DNA of 64,000 bases from assembly GCF_036588685.1 (NCBI RefSeq), contig NC_086386.1:20914931-20978930 (forward strand), written 5' to 3'. This DNA is from Mytilus trossulus. Its lineage: Eukaryota; Mollusca; Bivalvia; Mytilida; Mytilidae. This document shows positions 24,000 to 36,615 of this stretch, piece by piece. Numbering within the stretch: position 1 is the first letter of the stretch; each line of letters begins with the position of its first letter. The notes under the pieces are model-generated. The model saw only the letters and a list, made by a program, of their open reading frames with translations, ran no database searches and was not told the DNA's origin. The position numbers and the translations under genes were made by a program.

Positions 24000-25852
24000 T
24001 CATTTTTTCAAGAAAAGAAGGCATATATAAAAACCTGATATTAAATTGTTCAAATAAGGCCTTCGAACATAGTGGAATTAATTACTTTTGGAGTGTCAAG
24101 AACTCGATGGAAGTACTTGATAAATTGCATGCTCATATTGGTGATTTTGAATCTGTTCAAAGTTTTGATTTGATTTTACTACCCTGTATACCACATTGTC
24201 TCACATTCTCATTTAGAAAAAAAATAACACACCTAATTAAATGAGCATTTAGAAAGAATGTGAATATATATGTTTAAACTCTCTTAGGTCATTTTTTTAG
24301 TAGCAATAAACAAAAAAAATATGTCAAGTGGAATGCTTTGATACTATATATGCCCTTGAATTTGTACTAGATAACATTTATGTTCGCTTTGGGGAGACCG
24401 TATATCATCAGTTTATCGGAATTCCAATGGGGACTAACTGTGCACCACTTATTGCGGACATGTTTTTGTATTGCTATGAGTTACAATTTATGACAAAAAT
24501 AAACCCATCGAAACAGCATCTGATAAACCAATTTAATAATACTTTTAGATATTTGGATGATATTTTGGCTCTCAATAATGACGACTTCAGTGTGTATATT
24601 AAAGAAATTTATCCTGTTGAACTAACTTTAAATAAAGCTAATACTAACAATGACCACTGCCCTTTACTCTATCTTGATATCTATATCACTAACGGAAAGC
24701 TGAATAATAAAATTTATGATAACAGAGATGATTTTTATTTTCCTATCGTTAATTATGCATTTTTAGATGCTGACGTTCTCTTGTCATCATCTTATGGTGT
24801 TTATATACTTCAACGTGTACGATTCTCTCGTGTATGTACCAATGTTTTAGATTTTAACAAAAAAATATGTATTACTGAAAAATTATAACACCAGGGTTTT
24901 TGATATCACAAATTAGTCAAAACATTTACTAAATTTTATCATCGGTATACATGGTATAAGGACATCCTTCGTAAATATAGATCAACATGCAGACTTCTTA
25001 TACGTTCAGGTATTCACATCCAATTTTTTTATGGAAATATTCTTTATAGAGCACAAAGTTGTCAGTATTCACCTCAGAAACTAGCAAAACCTTTGAATAG
25101 ACTTATTAAGAAGGGATAGAGTTACGATACTGTTGTCAGATCATTAAAGATTGCATACTTTGGCGTTAATATTGATTCACTTATAGGGTCTTTGCATCGG
25201 AACTAAACACATTTATTCAAAATCAAGTTGTTGGCATGACACAGGTTATGTTTTTCTCATATATGTTATGATGGTATGATATTAAACCCCTAACGGAAAG
25301 GATTGTGCCTGATGTTCATATGATGGAATCATAATCTTTCAGTCAGTTTAATTGAAGTCTGGAGCTGGCATGTAAGTTAACTGCTAGTAGTATGTTGTTA
25401 TTTTTGTATTATTGTCATGTTGTTTATTTTCTTTGGTTATATGTTCTGACTTCAGACACGGACTTCTCTTGAACTGAATTTTAATGTGCGTATTCTTATG
25501 CGTTTACTTTTCTACATTGGTTTTAGGTATATGGGGAGGGTTGAGATCTCACAGAAATGTTTAACCCCGCCGCATTTTTTTGCCTGTCCCAAGTCAGGAG
25601 CCTCTGTCCTTGGTTAGTCTTGTATAATTTTAATTTTAGTTTCTTGTGTACAATTTGGAATTTAATATGACTTCATTATCACTGAACTAGGATATATTTG
25701 TTTAGAGGCCACCTGAAGGACGCCTCCGGGTGCGGGAATTTCTCGCTGCATTGAAGACTTGTTGGTGACGTTTTGCTTTTGTTTTTTTTTCTATGGTCGG
25801 GTTGTTGTCTCTTTGACCTCTTTGACACATTCCCCATTTCCATTTTCAATTG
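24000..25852 (+). mobile_element. Decayed reverse-transcriptase retroelement with T1 tail
   Basis: The N-terminal RT part (about 24000-24240: '...YFWSVKNSMEVLDKLH...') is out of frame with the catalytic part (24328-24888). The rest continues to about 25200 with stops ('...AKPLNRLIKKG' then TAG). A noncoding 3' region follows and ends in the T1 tail. It is 5'-truncated and carries several frameshifts, so inactive. Probably Penelope-like; no GIY-YIG endonuclease was seen. Confidence 0.8.
24328..24888 (+). pseudogene. Reverse transcriptase fragment
   Basis: A 186-codon frame contains the RT fingers/palm motif IPMGTNCAPLIADMFLY (about residues 30-47) and the catalytic motif FRYLDDILA (about residues 72-80). 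The downstream part is 'LYLDIYI...KIYDNRDDFYFPIVNY'. It is cut off at both ends by frameshifts relative to the flanking coding remnants. The protein would act in retrotransposition. It belongs to the same lineage as the pieces at 3486 and 27543. Confidence 0.85.
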
Positions 25853-25854
25853 TA

Positions 25855-25967
25855 TATAGGGTACCTAAATAACTCATCCGTGCTTCATACAAAATGTATT
25901 TTGCATTTACACCCCAATAAAGTAACCAAAAAAAGATTCATTTCATGAGTTATTTTGGTACCCTATA
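25855..25967. mobile_element. 113-bp MITE
   Basis: 23-bp inverted ends, TATAGGGTACCTAAATAACT at the left and its near reverse complement at 25945-25967. It abuts the retroelement tail. Confidence 0.7.
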
Positions 25968-26231
25968 TGCCTTCTTTTCTTCTAATTTTTGTTTTTTAAA
26001 ATGATAATCAAACTATCAATTTTCATTTTAAGGTCATAAAATATAACAACAACTCGCTTCGTGTATAGGTCTTGATGGTACACATTGTCAATCAATAAGA
26101 CGATTTGCAAACGGAATTTCCCAGCAAAATATTTTGAAATAACTATGAACAATTTTAAAAGCAGTAAGGTCAATAATGCATATGATTGTCACTCATGGCC
26201 ACCTATCGCTGGAATTTTAATGAAATACTAC

Positions 26232-26239
26232 TATAAATA
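26232..26239 (+). promoter_or_regulatory. TATA box of locus B
   Basis: TATAAATA, in the same conserved block and at nearly the same distance from the ATG as at EPDR-1 and locus A. Confidence 0.6.
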
Positions 26240-26295
26240 CTCTGGTTAAAATTATATTCAAAAGTATCTCAGTAATCACTATTGATAAACGAACA

Positions 26296-26424
26296 ATGTT
26301 AACTATCGCCGTATTTGCAGTTTTTGTTCAGTTAGCATCCTCTTGTTGTGGACCTGCCTAATGGAAGGAATATGAGGGTGTGTCGGCAGGAGCACATGCC
26401 AATGAAACTGGTGGAGAGGGTAGA
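26296..26424 (+). pseudogene. EPDR exon 1, locus B, with nonsense codon
   Basis: 129 nt, same frame and GTAAGT donor as locus A. Codon 22 is TAA (26359-26361) where A has TAG and EPDR-1 has CAG. The double cysteine is kept. Confidence 0.85.
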
Positions 26425-27121
26425 GTAAGTATACTTTTCATTTTCATATCAGAAGAATGCATGTCTAATAGTTAAACGGTGAAAATACATGTAAGAAAAC
26501 AACATTACAGTTATTTATTCGTTTGCTGTATATTGGCTTTTGATTTTGCCATTTGATTATGGAATTTTTGTTTAGGATTTTTCCTAAGAGTTCGGTATTT
26601 TTGTTATTTTAATTTTTCCTTATAAATATCGTTAAAAAAAGAAAGTTATTTATAAAATGAAGAAATATACTTTGTATGCTTAAAATTATCTCAGTTTCAT
26701 TCCTTATTCATAAGATGTTACTATTACTCAATAACATGAATCTACTTATTTTGTTATCACATCATATCAAGTACTAAATCAATTTTGAACAAATATATCT
26801 CGAGCCTTTTATCAAGTTTCAGCTTTACATTTTGCCATTGGATTATGGAATTTCTGTTTGAATTTTCCTCGGAGTTCGGTATTTTTGTTATTTTACTTTT
26901 TCCTTATAAGTAATGTAAAGAATTTGAAATTTATTTATTAAATTGGAAAATAAAAACAAACAAATGTACTTTACCAGTATGCTATGAATTATCTCAGTTT
27001 CATTCATTTTTTACTGTGATGCTACTCAATATCATTTGGTATTTGTGTTGTTTATTCTTTAGTTTTCTATTTTGTGTCATGTGTACTATTGTTTTTCTGT
27101 TTGTCTTTTTCATTTTTAACC

Positions 27122-27396
27122 ATATGGTACCTAACACTACAGGGAATAACTCTGTAAAGTCAGCTAAACGTTTTAATAATGTTGTGATGTAAAAGGAATA
27201 TTAAGCTTTTCAATGATAAAAATTGGTGTTTGTCAAATTGCTATATAATCAGTGTATTTTTTCTGACAAAACGGTTGGTTCAAAACATTTAAAGTTTTTG
27301 TATTTTTGTAAGAGTGTCAAAGAACATACCTTGACAAAATTTTATGGAAATTAAACGAGCCAAATTAATTTTAGTGAAAGTGTTGGGTACCACCTT
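27122..27396. mobile_element. MITE, copy-B counterpart of 3057-3333
   Basis: Same body and right end (AGTGTTGGGTACCACCTT). The left end is fused to the T3 tail at 27045-27122 by the deletion that removed exon 2. Confidence 0.65.
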
Positions 27397-27540
27397 TAGT
27401 TAATAGAATACTTGCGCACACTAGAATCAAGTGTTGTATGCATGTTTGCTTGCATCTACAGATTAGTTTTTAATCTTGATTCTTGAAGATTTTTTTTTTA
27501 TCGTCTTCTTTCAAATTAATATTTCAAACTTTAAATGGCG

Positions 27541-28240
27541 TTCACATAATGAATTATCATAAGTTAGTTAATTCGGCTTCATATCTTGACTTACATCTAG
27601 AAATTGACAATGAGGGTCGGTTGAACTTTACGACAAAAGAGATAATTTCAGCTTTCCAATTGTGAACTTTCCATTTCTAAGTAGCAACATTCCAGCAGCA
27701 CCTGCATACGGGGTATATATCTCCCAATTGATACGATATTCCCGTGCTTGCATTTCCTATCATGATTTTCTTGATAGAGGGTTACTGCTCACAAGGAAGC
27801 TATTAAACCAAGAGTTCCAAATGGTGAAGTTGAAATCATCCCTTCGTAAATTTTACGGACGCCATCACGAGTTGGTTGACCGTTATGGAATAACCGTTTC
27901 ACGAATGATATCGGATATGTTCCTTACGTCGTAACTACAATCCCCTTCCCTTTCATGAATTTGACCTACCGAATTAGACTATTTACTGGGTGTGTAATCA
28001 CATAAGCAACACGACGGGTGCCGCATGTGGAGCAGGATCTGCTTACCCTTCCGGATCACCTGAGATCACCCCCAGTTTCTGGTGGGGTTCGTGTTGTTTA
28101 TTCTTTAGTTTTCTATATTGTGTCACGTGTACTATTGTTTTTCTGTTTGTCTTTTTCATTTTTAGCCATGGCGTTGTCAGTTTGTTTTAGATTTATGAGT
28201 TTGACTGTCCCTTTGGTATCTCTCGTCCCTCTTTTAGAAC
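27541..28240 (+). mobile_element. RT fragment with T3 tail, copy-B counterpart
   Basis: Nearly identical to 3482-4165, but a short deletion near 27620 breaks the frame. The remaining frames are 27543-27665 and 27662-27934. The tail keeps 'cacctgagatcacccccag', which is absent in copy A. Confidence 0.75.
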
Positions 28241-28296
28241 TATATATTGAAAGACAATTTGAATTGAACGCTTACATATTCTTTCGTGTATTGCAG

Positions 28297-28410
28297 GGCA
28301 GAGAGAAATCAGGTGCTCCGGAAGGGTAAGCATTTCCTGCATCGTATAACAACAACTGTAAAATAAATAAATTCATAAATTAAGCTGGTTTACTAATACC
28401 TACAACATAA
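28297..28410 (+). other. Destroyed EPDR exon 3, locus B
   Basis: The 'tattgcag' acceptor is kept, but after GGCA the sequence changes to a reversed T3-like scrap ('ggtgctccggaagggtaagc') and unrelated DNA. Homology with A's intron resumes near 28410 ('atttagaaataagaatcgg'). Confidence 0.7.
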
Positions 28411-29299
28411 GTATACAAATGATTTAGAAATAAGAATCGGTAAACCTTGGCAGTAGTGTGGGGCAGAAGTCCTTTTGCCCATCTACTGTTTTTCAGGGGT
28501 ATCATTTGCGCCAAATTTTGTTTTCCAAATGTATCAATGTACATTGCTTCGATTTGACAATCACCAGGCTCAGGCGGTTGTTTTTTTATTTTAGACATTA
28601 ACACCCGTTGCTAATATTATCACATTCTGCTATGGTTTGGCATAGTTTATGAAAGGCTATTGAAAATAATAAAATTTACGTGTATCATAAAATAAATGGA
28701 TAATATACGTAATTTCCCTAAAGCATTGTAACTGTTATAGATTATTTCACTGTTTAAAAGTAGGAATCAGTATAAAGGGTTCTGTATCGAGGTGGGAAGT
28801 GTGTCACATTTAACTTAACTGTGATTATTAGTCATTATATTAACAACTAAGATAACCGAAATTAACCATTTCTGCTGTATATTATAAATCGAGTCTCGAT
28901 AAAGAATATTTATGAGTCAATATATTTTAAGTTCGTCAAAAAGAGAAAACTAGGTTGAAATATCCTGTACAGCTTTGTGAATAGAACATGCATAAGGTCT
29001 TAGGTAAATAATCAATTATACATAATGATTGTCTGCACTCACAATCACTTTTAAAGCAGATTGATATCAAATATAATTAAATCAGACTATAGTTTTCCTT
29101 TGTACGCTTTTTATACACCCCCTTTTTTACATTCTGCATACGTACATATATTCTGTGTTTGTCTTTTGAAACATGCTTTAGAAATTTGTATAAAGAAACG
29201 TATCCATGTTCAATTTCAAACTAATATGAACTTTGTGGAACTTAAGCAAATAAAATTGAATGGTTCCGTTTAGGTTTAAAGGTTATCATCTCCAAGAAA

Positions 29300-31690
29300 G
29301 GTCAAAAATGTTGTTGTTTTGTCTACATTTTTTATAAATACTATTTTTTATAATTTCAGAGAATGCAGTATATAAATAAGAGCGGACGTGTTTAATGTGA
29401 AAAATGTATAAATCAAAGAAAAAATGATCAGTAGGAAAAACACAATTACATCTATAATACTAAAATTACGAGGTCAAATTTGTCAGCCGTCATCACGTAA
29501 AAACGACGAATCAAAAAATTCAACTTTATATATAACTAATATAGTACAAAGGTGTAGATTATAAATTACACCACTCCAGGCCCTTTTTGTCCACGTAATT
29601 AATATTGCCAATGATTAAGAAGTTCCGCGTCGAGTCCGATACCGATACCAATAGTATATTCACCTGTTCCCTATTACCTTCTCTGTACGTTTCGTATCTG
29701 ACAGGCGCACCACCAAACGGTGTATTCAGGATTAAAACACGGGCCATAATCACAGGATTGACACTACTAAATTGTCAAATTGTTACCTATTGTAGTATTT
29801 TAATCAGTAAGACTTTCTAAGATAACAATACGAATACTAAAAATCTGGACTAAAAATAAGGCATATAGGTACAGTTTTCAATTTGTTAGCGGGCATGACG
29901 TCAAACAGCGAATCAAAGGATTCAACTTTATTTATTACTCATAAAGGACAATGCTGTTAATTAAAAAATACTCAATCCCGGAACCTTTTGTTTTCCAAAT
30001 AATTAATATTACCAATGATTGTTAAGTTCCAGTTTGACGGGTTTAAAGAGGAAGATTTGAAAGCAGAGAAAATTGTGTATCTTATAATCAGCATACTAAT
30101 ACTAAAATAAGGTTTTCGCATAGTTATTTACTTTATTTCAGTCACGGAACCGCGATATCACGGGTGTGTTCTAGTGTATATATAATATTGGTATTTTAAT
30201 TTCATAATTTTGAATTCAGAATTTTACATACAAACTTAGAAATGCTTTTACTGCTTTTGATTCATTAAACTTTACTTTGTGTAAACAAAGTGCTGAAGGA
30301 TAATAAGAAACCCAGTGTTTTGTCTGTGAATGTTGAACTTCGATTAAACACATTTATTTATAGTGGGTTGTAGGATGAATAATGAACTGTTTATTTAGTA
30401 TTTTAACATTGGTCAGAGTGCCAATGACATAACTCTCAATCAAAGTCACAATTGGTTAAAGTTAACGATTATAGGTCAATGTACGGTCTTCAACAATGAT
30501 TATTGGCTTACACAAAACAGCAAGCTTTAAAGAGCCGAAAATATTAAATAGTGTAAAACCGTTCACACAGGAAAAGCAACTGTCTAATCGATATCAAAAT
30601 AACAAGTAATGAGAAACCACATCAATAAAGAGCAACCATTGAACAACAGGTTCCTGACTTCGGACAGGTGCAAACGAATGCAGCAGATTCTAACGTTTTA
30701 ACAGAGCAGCATATTTCAACTTCTGAATAGAGATGAAGGCTTGACACGAATTGCATCAAATATATTTGCAATCAGATTTAGTCAAACATTTAATTTAAGA
30801 ACACTCGTGTTTGTTAGGATTGTGTGGAATTGCATTATTCATATTTCAAAAGTCAACAGAAGTAATAGACCTTCAAAGGAACGTAATTTATCAAATACAT
30901 CCAAAGACTTTATTATTCCAAATATATTTAGTCAAACATTTTATTGAAGAACACTTGTGTATGTTAAGGTAGATGCATGGTATACCGCCATCTTGGATTG
31001 TACAATCACAGTACAAAATCGGTCTAGTTATTTGCCTAAATCTGCAATTTGGAGACAGATATGCAATTCAATGGTTAGACTGTTTTATCTATTTGAAGAA
31101 AACTTGTTAACTAATTGTATTATACAAAATAATTTAACAAATATCTTTTTGTTTGGTTTTAAAATCTTTTTTTCCTAAATGAGCCATTTAAGGGCAGATA
31201 ACTCTTTTAGTACAAAATTTATACTGGACTAATAGGTTTTTTTTTTTTATTTTTACTTGTAGCAAGAAAACAAGTTCGGTGACACCATGTTTTCTTTTTA
31301 TTTTCTTAAAGCATATTATGAAACCTTTCTTCTCACACTTTATTTCAAAATTTTATCTCATAGAATTTTTTTTATGTACACTAATGTGTTTTTTCATGAA
31401 CAAACTAACCAAATTTTGGCAATTTTCAACGACTCATAGCTTGACAAATAGCACGGTGACCCATACTTTTTATTAAATTTTTGAAAAGGGCATAGTAAAA
31501 TCTTCATTTTGGCAAATTATAAAAAAAAAATCTGTCTCAAAAAATATATACTTGTGATCTACCTTAAGATTGTGTGGAATTACATTATTCAGATTTCAAA
31601 TGTCAAAAAATCTTCAAAAGCACGTAATATATCAAATACACCCAAAGACTTTATTGTTCCACATATAGTTTATTCCTCTTTTTTCATATG
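29300..31690. repeat. Intron block paralogous to EPDR-2 intron 3
   Basis: Matches, as reverse complement, 50405-51953 plus 56489-56810 inside EPDR-2 intron 3. The order relative to gene direction is kept, so the introns share ancestry. The part near 29731-29740 is the uninterrupted version of the site that holds the retrotransposon at 51954-56488. A unit of about 115 bp ('ttgtgtggaattgcattatt') is repeated within the block at 30815-30930 and 31569-31670. Confidence 0.7.
30405..30700 (-). mobile_element. T2 tail, diverged
   Basis: From 'gtcagagtgccaatgaca' to 'ggacaggtgcaaacgaatgc', with the order of the T2 copies at 33499 and 40049 but many substitutions. Confidence 0.65.
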
Positions 31691-32618
31691 ATTTTTTAAC
31701 AAAGTTAATGATAATATCTTTGGTAGTCATTAAGGAACTAGCTAAAAGCACTGGGATTTTAAAACTTATGTAAACCGCAATTGGGAAAAAAGAAATATAA
31801 TATTTTCGTTAAATATCCTCAAGATTATAACTTCCTTTTTAGAATGTCTGGTATGAAATAAAAGGTAAACAAAACAAAAACTAAAAACTATTTACATACT
31901 GGAAAGTCCTATATTAGACATTTTACAACAAATTAAACTACAACTTAAAAATGGTGTACATGAACATGATGAAAGCAATATTCTGTAAAAAACGTACAAT
32001 ATTAATCGGGATATTCATTCTTGGTATCAAAGTAAATTTAACGCATAGTAAGTACTTACATGAACAGATATCATTTACGTTTTTTTAATTGTAGAAATCC
32101 CATTAACCGTCAGGTGTCAAACGGTCATTCTCGCTATCGTTAGCGTCAAATCACATTTTGTTGAATTTTTATCGTGATTAATCCAAATTTCGTACTGTGA
32201 TTCGGCTGAGATTGAGATCTGGCAAACAATATTTATTATCCCTTACTGTTATTTTTTTTAATCGTCAAACGCATTCAATGTGTTGTTTGCTGTAATGAAA
32301 ATGTTTATTATATGTTATGCAACAACAAATACTGGTAACGGACGAGATATTCTTATCGTTATTCGTCATGCAGGTATCCCCATTTCAACCCTTTGGGTTA
32401 CAGCTTATGAATGGTAAGCAAAAAAATAGATTTCAGAATAATTGCAGTGCTAATATTTCATAACCGCGTTCGGTTTTCTACTTCTTTCTGGTAATGTCAT
32501 GTGATTAAAATCTTTTAAATGTGTTTTTCGATCGATACAAAAGATGTACAGATATGGCTTGTGAATGAGGCTGTGTGAAAGTTCACAAAATTCTCGAATT
32601 ATCGAGGATTCTAAATAG

Positions 32619-33032
32619 AATCATATTCAAAACAGTGTGGTCCTGGCCATTGACTGGGACAGATTAGGTGAACGTTTGTCTGTTACGACCATTGCTCACT
32701 TCCTACTTATTATAGAATTTAAACTGTGGGGTCACCAAAGGTTCTTAACACCTCTTATAGTAAAAGAATTCGAAAAATTATTCAGGAATAACCTTTATAT
32801 TTTGATTTATATTATTGATATAAATCAACACATTGTATTATTCCGGATTCGTTTTTCGAATTGCTTTATTTAGGTGTTGAGAACCTTTGGTGACCCCACA
32901 GATTCAGTGTTTTTAACAAGTACATAGTGAGCAGTGGTTGTTAGCGACAAACGTTCACCTAATCTGTCCCAGTCAATGGGATAATTTAAGTCGTCAATCA
33001 ATGGCCAGGACCACACTGTTTTGAATATGATT
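32619..33032. mobile_element. Foldback MITE, second copy
   Basis: Ends AATCATATTCAAAACAGTGT and its reverse complement, with inner arms as at 5245-5688. It lies in intron 3 of locus B. Confidence 0.8.
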
Positions 33033-33498
33033 CTATGGGCAACAGTAGTATACCGCTGTTCGAAACTCATTACTCGATTGAGAAAAAACCAAATCCAGAT
33101 CACAAACTTAAATTGATGGAAACACATCAAATATAAAAGGAAACCAACGAAACAACAGAAACACTAAAATGTACCAACAAACCAAAACGACAATGCAACA
33201 CACACAAAAACAAACTATAATTAGACAAAAATTGCCATTTTCCTGACTTGGAACAGCACATGTTAAGAAAGAATGGTGGGTTGAACCTGGTTTGGTGGTT
33301 AGCCAAATTATGGATAGAAGGGTAAACGGTTGAAAGAACGGACATTCCAATCGTTTTATATTAATGTTTAGAAAAGTTATGTCGTTACTTCGACATATGT
33401 GCGATATAAATAAGGGAACAGGTATATAATATAAAGTGTATCAATTTATAGTACAAGATCAATTTGCATGTATCTTTATTTGGACAAAGATATAAAAA

Positions 33499-33806
33499 TG
33501 AAGATGTGGTATGATTGTAAATGAGACAACTATCCACCAAAGACCATTTGACACAGACATTAACAATTATAGGTCACCGTACGGCCTTCAACAATGAGCA
33601 AAGCCCATACCGCATAGTCAGCTATAAAAGACCCCGATAAGACAATGTAAAACAGTTCAAACGAGATAATTAACGGCCTTATTAATGTAAAATAATGAAC
33701 GAAAAACAAATATGTAACACATAAACAAACGACAACCATTGAATTACAGGCTCCTGACGTGGGACAGGCACATACATAAATAATGTGGCGGGGTTAAACA
33801 TGTTAG
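33499..33806 (-). mobile_element. T2 tail
   Basis: A good copy of the T2 tail from 'aagatgtggtatgattg' to 'ggcggggttaaacatgt', noncoding. Confidence 0.8.
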
Positions 33807-34141
33807 AGAACTTACTTATGAAAGAGAAGTGAAAGATATCAAAGAAGTATTCAAACTAAAACCACTCGAAATATAAACAACGGTAAAATACTCAAAATAT
33901 GAACTACAGCAAAAACAGTAAAAAAGTAAAAAAAAAATATAAACAACATCAACAACAGTAAAAAAACACAATATAGAAAGCCAAAAGAAAGAAAGAGATT
34001 TTATAATGGAATCTTTTAAAAAAAATATTGTTATGATGTTAAGGAATGATTCATATATCGAAATTATATGTGAATATTGAAAAAATATAAATGTCACAGA
34101 AATATGATTAAAAGCATTACTGAGCTTTATATTTATTATAG

Positions 34142-34274
34142 GTTCGCAGACATGTTCTTTGTCAAAAGATGGAACATATCATTTATATTTCTGCAAGAAA
34201 GGATCATGCTGTCAAGTTAAAGGGAATATTTATTGCGTTACCAGATCTAAACACTGCTATGATCTGATGTTATT
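34142..34274 (+). CDS. Cysteine-rich exon, locus B
   Basis: 133 nt between a 'ttattatag' acceptor and a GTAAGC donor, open. All seven cysteines of the locus A exon are conserved (e.g. 'YFCKKGSCCQV', 'KHCYDL'). Differences from A are a few substitutions, several of them amino-acid changing, and no indels. Function unknown. Confidence 0.65.
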
Positions 34275-34725
34275 GTAAGCATAGTTATAAGGGTGTAAAC
34301 AAATAGCACCCATTGTGTATGAAATAACCAAAAATTAGTTAAAAGTACATATCTTCTGTAATATATCATTTTTCACATTTTGGTTTAATCGGGTAAAAGA
34401 ATTTTTATACCTGATTATATGCACGCTATATTCTAAATTTGTGAAAGAATTCTGTTAAAAATGAGAGACGACAGATACTAAATAGACATTCACGTTCGTA
34501 AGTCGACAAAAATTACAACGACATGGCTTAAAAAAAACACAAATGGCTTTTGTTCTTCTCGCTCAAACGTTACCTTTCTTGTCATGACATACATGTACAT
34601 GCTCTTATATATCTTATATAACATTCTTCACATCTTATCAAACTTCTATTACTATACATTTATATTTTTTTTAAATGTGTACATGTACAAAAAATTATTA
34701 CGTAAAAATATTCACACATCAAATA

Positions 34726-35353
34726 CCTCTACTGAACCTCCCGTGTTGACGAACTTACAGAGTACCGCAATACCATTGATATCTACCTCTACTGAACCTC
34801 CTGTGTTGACGAACTTACAGAGTACCGCAATACCATTGATATCTACCTTTACTGAACCTCCTGTGTTGACGAACTTACAGAGTACCGCAATACCGTTGAT
34901 ATCTACCTCTACTGAACCTCCTGTGTTGACGAACTTACAGAGTACCGCAATACCATTGATATCTACCTCTACTGAACCTCCTGTGTTGACGAACTTACAG
35001 AGTAGCGCAATACCATTGATATCTACCTCTACTGAATCTCCTGTGTTGACGAACTTACAGAGTACCGCAATACCATTGATATCTACCTCTACTGAACCTC
35101 CTGTGTTGACGAACTTACAGAGTACCGCAATACCATTGATATCTACCTCTACTGAACCTCCTGTGTTGACGAGCTTACAGAGTACCGCAATACCATTGAT
35201 ATCTACCTCTACTGAACCAACTATAGTGGTTAAAAATTACAGGAAATCGAGTACAACCATAACATCAACACCACTAGTTCCGTTATTTACCACTGTTGAG
35301 AAAACAAATTCTCTAAGTTGGGATGTTAATGGAAGCAATGGTCTTCTGAATTG
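34726..35353 (+). pseudogene. Mucin-like repeat exon, locus B, 5' end lost
   Basis: Eight in-frame units of the 20-residue Ser/Thr/Pro repeat are followed by the same unique end as in A and a GTAAGC donor at 35354. The acceptor and leader found in A at 6940-7020 are deleted; the break joins 'cacacatcaaata' directly to the repeat. The frame happens to stay open upstream to an ATG at 34584, giving a hydrophobic N-terminus, but I regard that as chance. Confidence 0.7.
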
Positions 35354-35422
35354 GTAAGCGTTGGGTTAGGTAGTTTATAGTTATCACCTTTCAATAATTG
35401 AAAATACTTTAGAACATTAATT

Positions 35423-35634
35423 TAATTTTAGTTTCTTGTGTACAATTTGGAAATTAGTATGGCGTTCATTATCACTGGACTAGTATATATTTGTTTAGGG
35501 GTCAGCTGAGGACGCCTCCGGGTGCGGGAATTTCTCGCTACATTGAAAACCTGTTGGTGACCTTCTGCTGTTGTTTTTATTTGGTCGGGTTGTTGTCTCT
35601 TTGACACATTCCCCATTTCCATTCTCATTTTTAT
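35423..35634 (+). mobile_element. T1 tail, copy-B counterpart
   Basis: Same position and orientation as 8130-8348, so it was present before the duplication. Confidence 0.8.
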
Positions 35635-36359
35635 TAAAAACAATAAAATATTTGACAACTTAAATACAACGGTGAACGTAAAATCGACCTTTTTGTCGTA
35701 ATATACTAAATATAATAGAGCTATAAAGCTGTATTTTTTTACTTATATAAGTCATCTTAAGTGTAAGTTTAACCACATTTTTAGTACACTGGCGATTGAG
35801 GTTTTTATTTTATGAGGTAGTCAGTTCCTTTGTTTGACTAGTATATCAACTGCGGATGATGACCTACGGGTAATGAAAGAGTATACAGTTTGTTCTTGTA
35901 TATGTATGTCAATAAATAGTCCTGGGCTGGCAATAGTTAGGGTGGTACCAAACACTTTGATTAAACATAATTCGGCTCGTTTCATTTTCATAAATCTTTA
36001 ATAAAACATATCTTAAGCTGTTGACTTACTTTTGGGTTTTGTTGCCATAGTTTATCGCTAGTGTCCTTGATATATACATTTATATAAAAAAAATAGCCAT
36101 GGGTTGATACTATCTCCCTTCCGCATGTGTTGAATATTTCTACTATCAGGGGTTTTCCTTTAGTACTTGCGCAATGCAATGAAGAAATGTAAGGTGTTGT
36201 GAATTAAAGCCACTGCATATAGAAAAACACAGTCGATGAATAAGAGTACGGAGTAACAATTATCCAATAACAGTACTATCGATAAACATTTTCTGACGGA
36301 TAAAATATAGAAAGTTTTGCTAGAAGATCGAATGTATGTTTAAGATTTAATGTTTAATG

Positions 36360-36615
36360 ATAAAACATATTCATGTGGCCCGGTGGTTCTCTCCGAGTAC
36401 TTCGACTTCCTCCACCATAATAACAGACTTCCCGGTGTCCTACACGCTCCTTTGGGCGGTGTTGGGTGGGGATTGTTCTGGTGGTTGGATAATATTGTAA
36501 AGGACACATCTTCATTAATCCGTAGGGACTGTACATGGATCCGCTGTACCCTTGCAGTCAATCAAGGGGTGCGTCTAAATTGGCGGAATCTCGAGTACGT
36601 ACATACATTCATTTA
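36360..36615. repeat. GC-richer conserved block, unknown (B)
   Basis: Counterpart of 9085-9330. Here the block is open for 88 codons on the plus strand (36350-36616), whereas in A it has stops, so the frame is not conserved and probably not coding. Confidence 0.4.

Larger units (their letters stand above)
23700..26300. repeat. Inverted promoter region joining EPDR-1 and locus B
   Basis: The sequence from 23700 to about 23995 recurs as its reverse complement at about 25985-26295, including the TATA box and the 'cgatttgcaaacggaattcc' block. The two genes therefore arose head to head by an inverted duplication. The centre (about 24000-25970) is a retroelement plus a MITE inserted later. Confidence 0.8.
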
